Below, piece by piece: positions 13,381-15,683 of a DNA stretch of 15,683 bases; position 1 is the stretch's first letter, and every line of letters starts with the position of its first letter. The notes beneath the pieces are model-generated. The model was not told where the DNA came from and made no database searches. It saw only the letters and a program-made list of their open reading frames with translations. This stretch comes from Bacteroidota bacterium (GTDB lineage Bacteria; Bacteroidota; Bacteroidia; Cytophagales; Cyclobacteriaceae), in the NCBI GenBank assembly GCA_023431285.1, contig JAEYXN010000257.1:1-15683 (forward strand). Direction: 5' to 3'. Position numbers and translations under genes: made by a program.

Positions 13381-14652
13381 GTGAAAAAGTCATCCTGGTT
13401 CCTGTTCTTTCTAATTTTCGCAATGTCCTGCCTGGACGACCCGGATTGCTTTCAGCTGAGCAATAATGTCATTGGAATCTACTTTGGCGTTTTGGGGTCA
13501 ACAGCCGGGGATTCTGTCTCTATTAATGAGCTTTCGTTGAACGGCCAGGTACTTTATTCCAACGCGGACACAGCGATCGTAACGACAGGACTAAAGGTGA
13601 TTGCAGATCGTGTACTTGAGCGCTCCAAACTTGAGCTTTTTGGTCGTAACCAGGCAAAGTTTCTCGACCTTGAATATTCTGTCAAAGTGCAGTTCGTTTC
13701 GGAAGATTGTGGTCCGCGATATATTTACTCAAACCTGACTCCGGTTGAACATAGCTTTGACAGTGTGCTTGTAATAGATGGATCGCCGGGAAGAGATGAA
13801 ATCAATGTGACCCGCAACATTGTCGTCTTGCGATGTCCGCAGCTGGATAGCATTGGCGTTAGCTTGTTCCAGCTTTCATTGCCGGCAACAGGCCCGTCCG
13901 TTGCCAGACCTGTTACACCGATCCTGAACGCTGTTACAATTGACGGAGGCACACAAACCTGGATAGGACGAACCGCGACATTTGTGAAACTACCAGTTAA
14001 CAAGAGTGCTCTGTCAACGGAATATACTTTCGACTTCGCGGACGATTTTGGAGGAGGAGAAAGTGTGAGAACCTTAAATATAGGTTATGATCTCAATACG
14101 TTAACACGATACAGACCTTGCGGAGAACAGGTTTTCATCGGCAATCTTCGCGCTGAGACGGTTTCCGCAGGTGTTCCGTTCGATAGCGTCGGAATACCTG
14201 TTGGTCCCAATAGAGTTTTGCAGAATGCAGTCACAGACCCTGAAACGACAAACTTCAACCTTTACAGATGCCCTCCGACTAACAGAGTGCAGATTGCGTT
14301 TGAAAATAGTCTGGGACGCGTTGTAAGTAAAGAGATCTCTTCGGTAACGTCGGACTATTCTGCTGACATTCTTTATCAGGACGTGACTACGAGCCGAATA
14401 GAATTAGCATTGAATCCTTCTGCCAACACTACTACTTTCAATATCCAAATAGGCGAGACAACACACACTATCGCATTGAGTTATAGCTGGTCAGAACCCC
14501 GTGCTACTTTGTACACACCAAACAGTACTTGCTTTGAGCGAAAAGTTATTGCCAATCTGTCTGTGGCGGAAACCAATCCTAGCATAAGTATTGAAAACCC
14601 TGCAGTGTTATTCCCTGCTATAACCAATGTGATCCTTGAAGTGGCTGATTAA
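13381..14652 (+). CDS. Predicted lipoprotein with three tandem DUF6452-like units
   Basis: I place the start at GTG 13381, giving a 423-residue protein. Its first 17 residues (MKKSSWFLFFLIFAMSC) form a lipoprotein signal with Cys17. An upstream TTG at 13294 would prepend 29 residues that do not fit a signal peptide and would overlap the promoter; TTG 13372 is a minor alternative. After the lipidated Cys comes LDDPD, an acidic start like the Bacteroidota surface-export signal. The rest is three tandem units of about 130-145 residues. Each begins with a Cys (23, 152, 297) and carries a second Cys 87-95 residues later (110, 247, 384), always followed by x7-N-L. Normal DUF6452 proteins are, to my knowledge, about one unit long. 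It is mostly beta-strand with no catalytic motif, so it is probably structural or binding. The DUF6048 gene overlaps its end by 17 bases. The function is unknown. Confidence 0.82.
   Translation: MKKSSWFLFFLIFAMSCLDDPDCFQLSNNVIGIYFGVLGSTAGDSVSINELSLNGQVLYSNADTAIVTTGLKVIADRVLERSKLELFGRNQAKFLDLEYSVKVQFVSEDCGPRYIYSNLTPVEHSFDSVLVIDGSPGRDEINVTRNIVVLRCPQLDSIGVSLFQLSLPATGPSVARPVTPILNAVTIDGGTQTWIGRTATFVKLPVNKSALSTEYTFDFADDFGGGESVRTLNIGYDLNTLTRYRPCGEQVFIGNLRAETVSAGVPFDSVGIPVGPNRVLQNAVTDPETTNFNLYRCPPTNRVQIAFENSLGRVVSKEISSVTSDYSADILYQDVTTSRIELALNPSANTTTFNIQIGETTHTIALSYSWSEPRATLYTPNSTCFERKVIANLSVAETNPSISIENPAVLFPAITNVILEVAD
13447..14649 (+). repeat. Threefold internal repeat in the DUF6452-type lipoprotein
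   Basis: The units are approximately 13447-13833, 13834-14268 and 14269-14649. Each starts with a conserved Cys leading into an aliphatic strand ending in Phe (CFQLSNNVIGIYF, CPQLDSIGVSLF, CPPTNRVQIAF). Each has a second Cys eight residues before the L of an NL pair (CGPRYIYSNL, CGEQVFIGNL, CFERKVIANL). The first two also share FDSV shortly after. The repeats are visible at protein level only; DNA identity is low, so the duplication is old. Confidence 0.75.
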
Positions 14653-15316
14653 GATATTACTTCTTACGGCTCCCCTTGTGGGATATGGCCAGCGCGATAC
14701 GACGAAGCTGTCGTTTAAGAAGTACTACGTCCCTACGGGTATCAGAGTAGGTACGGATGTAATTTCACTCGTACAAAATCAGGTAGACGAAACATTCTCA
14801 GGGTGGGAAGCAAATTTGGACGTTGATTTTTATCGATACTATCTCGCAGTCGATTATGGAAACTGGAGTCGTATTTACGAACGCGATGGATTGAGTTATC
14901 TAAATGACGGAAATTATTTCAGAGCCGGTGTCGATGTGAACTTCCTGACGCAGGATCCTGACCGAAACATGTTTTTCCTAGGTGGACGCTATGGGCGGTC
15001 TACCCTTAACGAGGAGTTTTTCTATCAGGAACCCGACGACGCAGTTCTGGCGAGGAACACTGATGTTCCCGGGAGATGGTTTGAACTAACGACAGGGGTA
15101 CGCGTAAAAATATGGTCCTTCCTTTGGATGGGATACACTGCACGATTCAAGTTCGGCCTTAAGTATGGTGATACTCCGGAGATGGTTCCCCATGAAGTTC
15201 CCGGTTACGGAAGGACAGACAGGGATTCTTATTGGGGTTTCAACTATCAGATTCTGGTTAGAATACCGGTGCGGGAATCGCCACCTCTTCCCCCAAAGAA
15301 AAAGAAGAAAAAGTAA
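14636..15316 (+). CDS. DUF6048 family predicted outer-membrane protein
   Basis: A 226-residue protein of the DUF6048 family, which I know from Bacteroidota genomes next to DUF6452 genes. The TTG start at 14636 gives MKWLIKILLLTAPLVGYGQ, a signal peptide cut near GYG. It lies 17 bases inside the lipoprotein gene, so translation is probably coupled. Alternating strands with many Tyr, Trp and Phe (VDFYRYYLAVDYGNW at 63-77, NYFRAGVDVNFL at 93-104, NMFFLGGRYG at 111-120, WGFNYQILVRIPV at 200-212) fit a small outer-membrane beta-barrel. The tail is PPLPP plus six lysines. It converges on ftsY with three bases between the stops. The function is unknown; a complex with the lipoprotein is the natural hypothesis. 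Confidence 0.85.
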   Translation: MKWLIKILLLTAPLVGYGQRDTTKLSFKKYYVPTGIRVGTDVISLVQNQVDETFSGWEANLDVDFYRYYLAVDYGNWSRIYERDGLSYLNDGNYFRAGVDVNFLTQDPDRNMFFLGGRYGRSTLNEEFFYQEPDDAVLARNTDVPGRWFELTTGVRVKIWSFLWMGYTARFKFGLKYGDTPEMVPHEVPGYGRTDRDSYWGFNYQILVRIPVRESPPLPPKKKKKK

Positions 15317-15319
15317 TGT

Positions 15320-15683
15320 CTAATCCTTTTTGAAAAGTGAGTCTACAAATTCAGCCTTATTGAAAATCTGAAGGTCATCAACTTTCTCTCCGACACCGAT
15401 ATATTTTACCGGTATGCGGAATTCATCGCTGATTCCGATAACGACACCGCCCTTTGCAGTACCATCCAGTTTGGTAATTGCTAACGATGTGACCTCCGTT
15501 GCTTTCGTGAATTCTCTTGCCTGTACCACGGCATTCTGACCAGTGCTGCCGTCCAGAACAAGTAACACTTCATGCGGTGCGTCATCGATGACCTTTTGCA
15601 TAACGCGCTTGATCTTGGTAAGCTCGGCCATGAGATTTATTTTCGTATGAAGTCTGCCGGCCGTGTCGATGATAATCACATCG
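15320..15683 (-). CDS. ftsY: Signal recognition particle receptor FtsY, C-terminal part
   Basis: Only the last 120 residues are inside the window; the gene continues past the right edge. FtsY is the membrane-associated GTPase receptor of the signal recognition particle, delivering ribosomes to SecYEG. The visible part holds the G3 motif DTAGR, the G4 motif TKLDGTAKGG and the end GVGEKVDDLQIFNKAEFVDSLF. KVDDLQIF distinguishes FtsY from Ffh, which has a longer M domain after the G domain. In many Bacteroidota ftsY is followed by rimO on the same strand; here a plus-strand pair lies between them. The window truncates it at the 5' end, so the N-terminal domain cannot be judged. Confidence 0.94.
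   Translation of the reverse strand, partial: DVIIIDTAGRLHTKINLMAELTKIKRVMQKVIDDAPHEVLLVLDGSTGQNAVVQAREFTKATEVTSLAITKLDGTAKGGVVIGISDEFRIPVKYIGVGEKVDDLQIFNKAEFVDSLFKKD

Noticed and set aside
15308..15331. AAAAAG/CTTTTT arms across the DUF6048-ftsY convergent junction as a bidirectional terminator.
   Set aside because: Six almost pure A-T pairs with a 12-base loop, explained by the lysine codons of the tail.

Overview
The window looks like chromosomal DNA of a Bacteroidota bacterium, most likely of the order Cytophagales. The support is the family content: DUF2480, the DUF6452/DUF6048 pair, bacillithiol synthesis by BshC, and a 53-residue L34 next to RnpA and a C-terminal processing protease. 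Ribosome binding sites are weak or absent, and several upstream regions carry a Bacteroidota-type TAnnTTTG promoter element. I see no tRNA, rRNA, insertion sequence, phage gene or CRISPR array. This is mostly core genome.

Left part (1-3948). The first 273 bases hold no convincing gene, but they contain a perfect DnaA box beside a small palindrome. A minus-strand cluster follows, read right to left: rpmH (L34), rnpA (RNase P protein), a PDZ-containing S41 protease, tsaB (overlapping the protease by 23 bases) and a DUF2480 gene. It starts from a good promoter at 3854-3884. It joins ribosome, tRNA-processing and tRNA-modification genes with an envelope protease.

Middle part (3949-9008). Three minus-strand genes encode a lipoprotein GH3 beta-glucosidase, a secreted glycerophosphodiester phosphodiesterase and a PfkB/adenosine-kinase-type kinase. 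The kinase gene ends in a clear intrinsic terminator. A DUF985 (Cupin_5) gene diverges from the glucosidase on the plus strand.

Right part (9009-15683). On the minus strand, right to left, lie ftsY (truncated by the window edge), rimO, bshC, a small conserved protein of unknown role and a nitroreductase. Between ftsY and rimO sits a plus-strand pair: a predicted lipoprotein built of three tandem DUF6452-like units, and a DUF6048 predicted outer-membrane protein whose TTG start overlaps the lipoprotein gene. rimO and the lipoprotein gene have divergent candidate promoters. The triple-repeat lipoprotein and its coupled partner are the least understood and most interesting part of the window.
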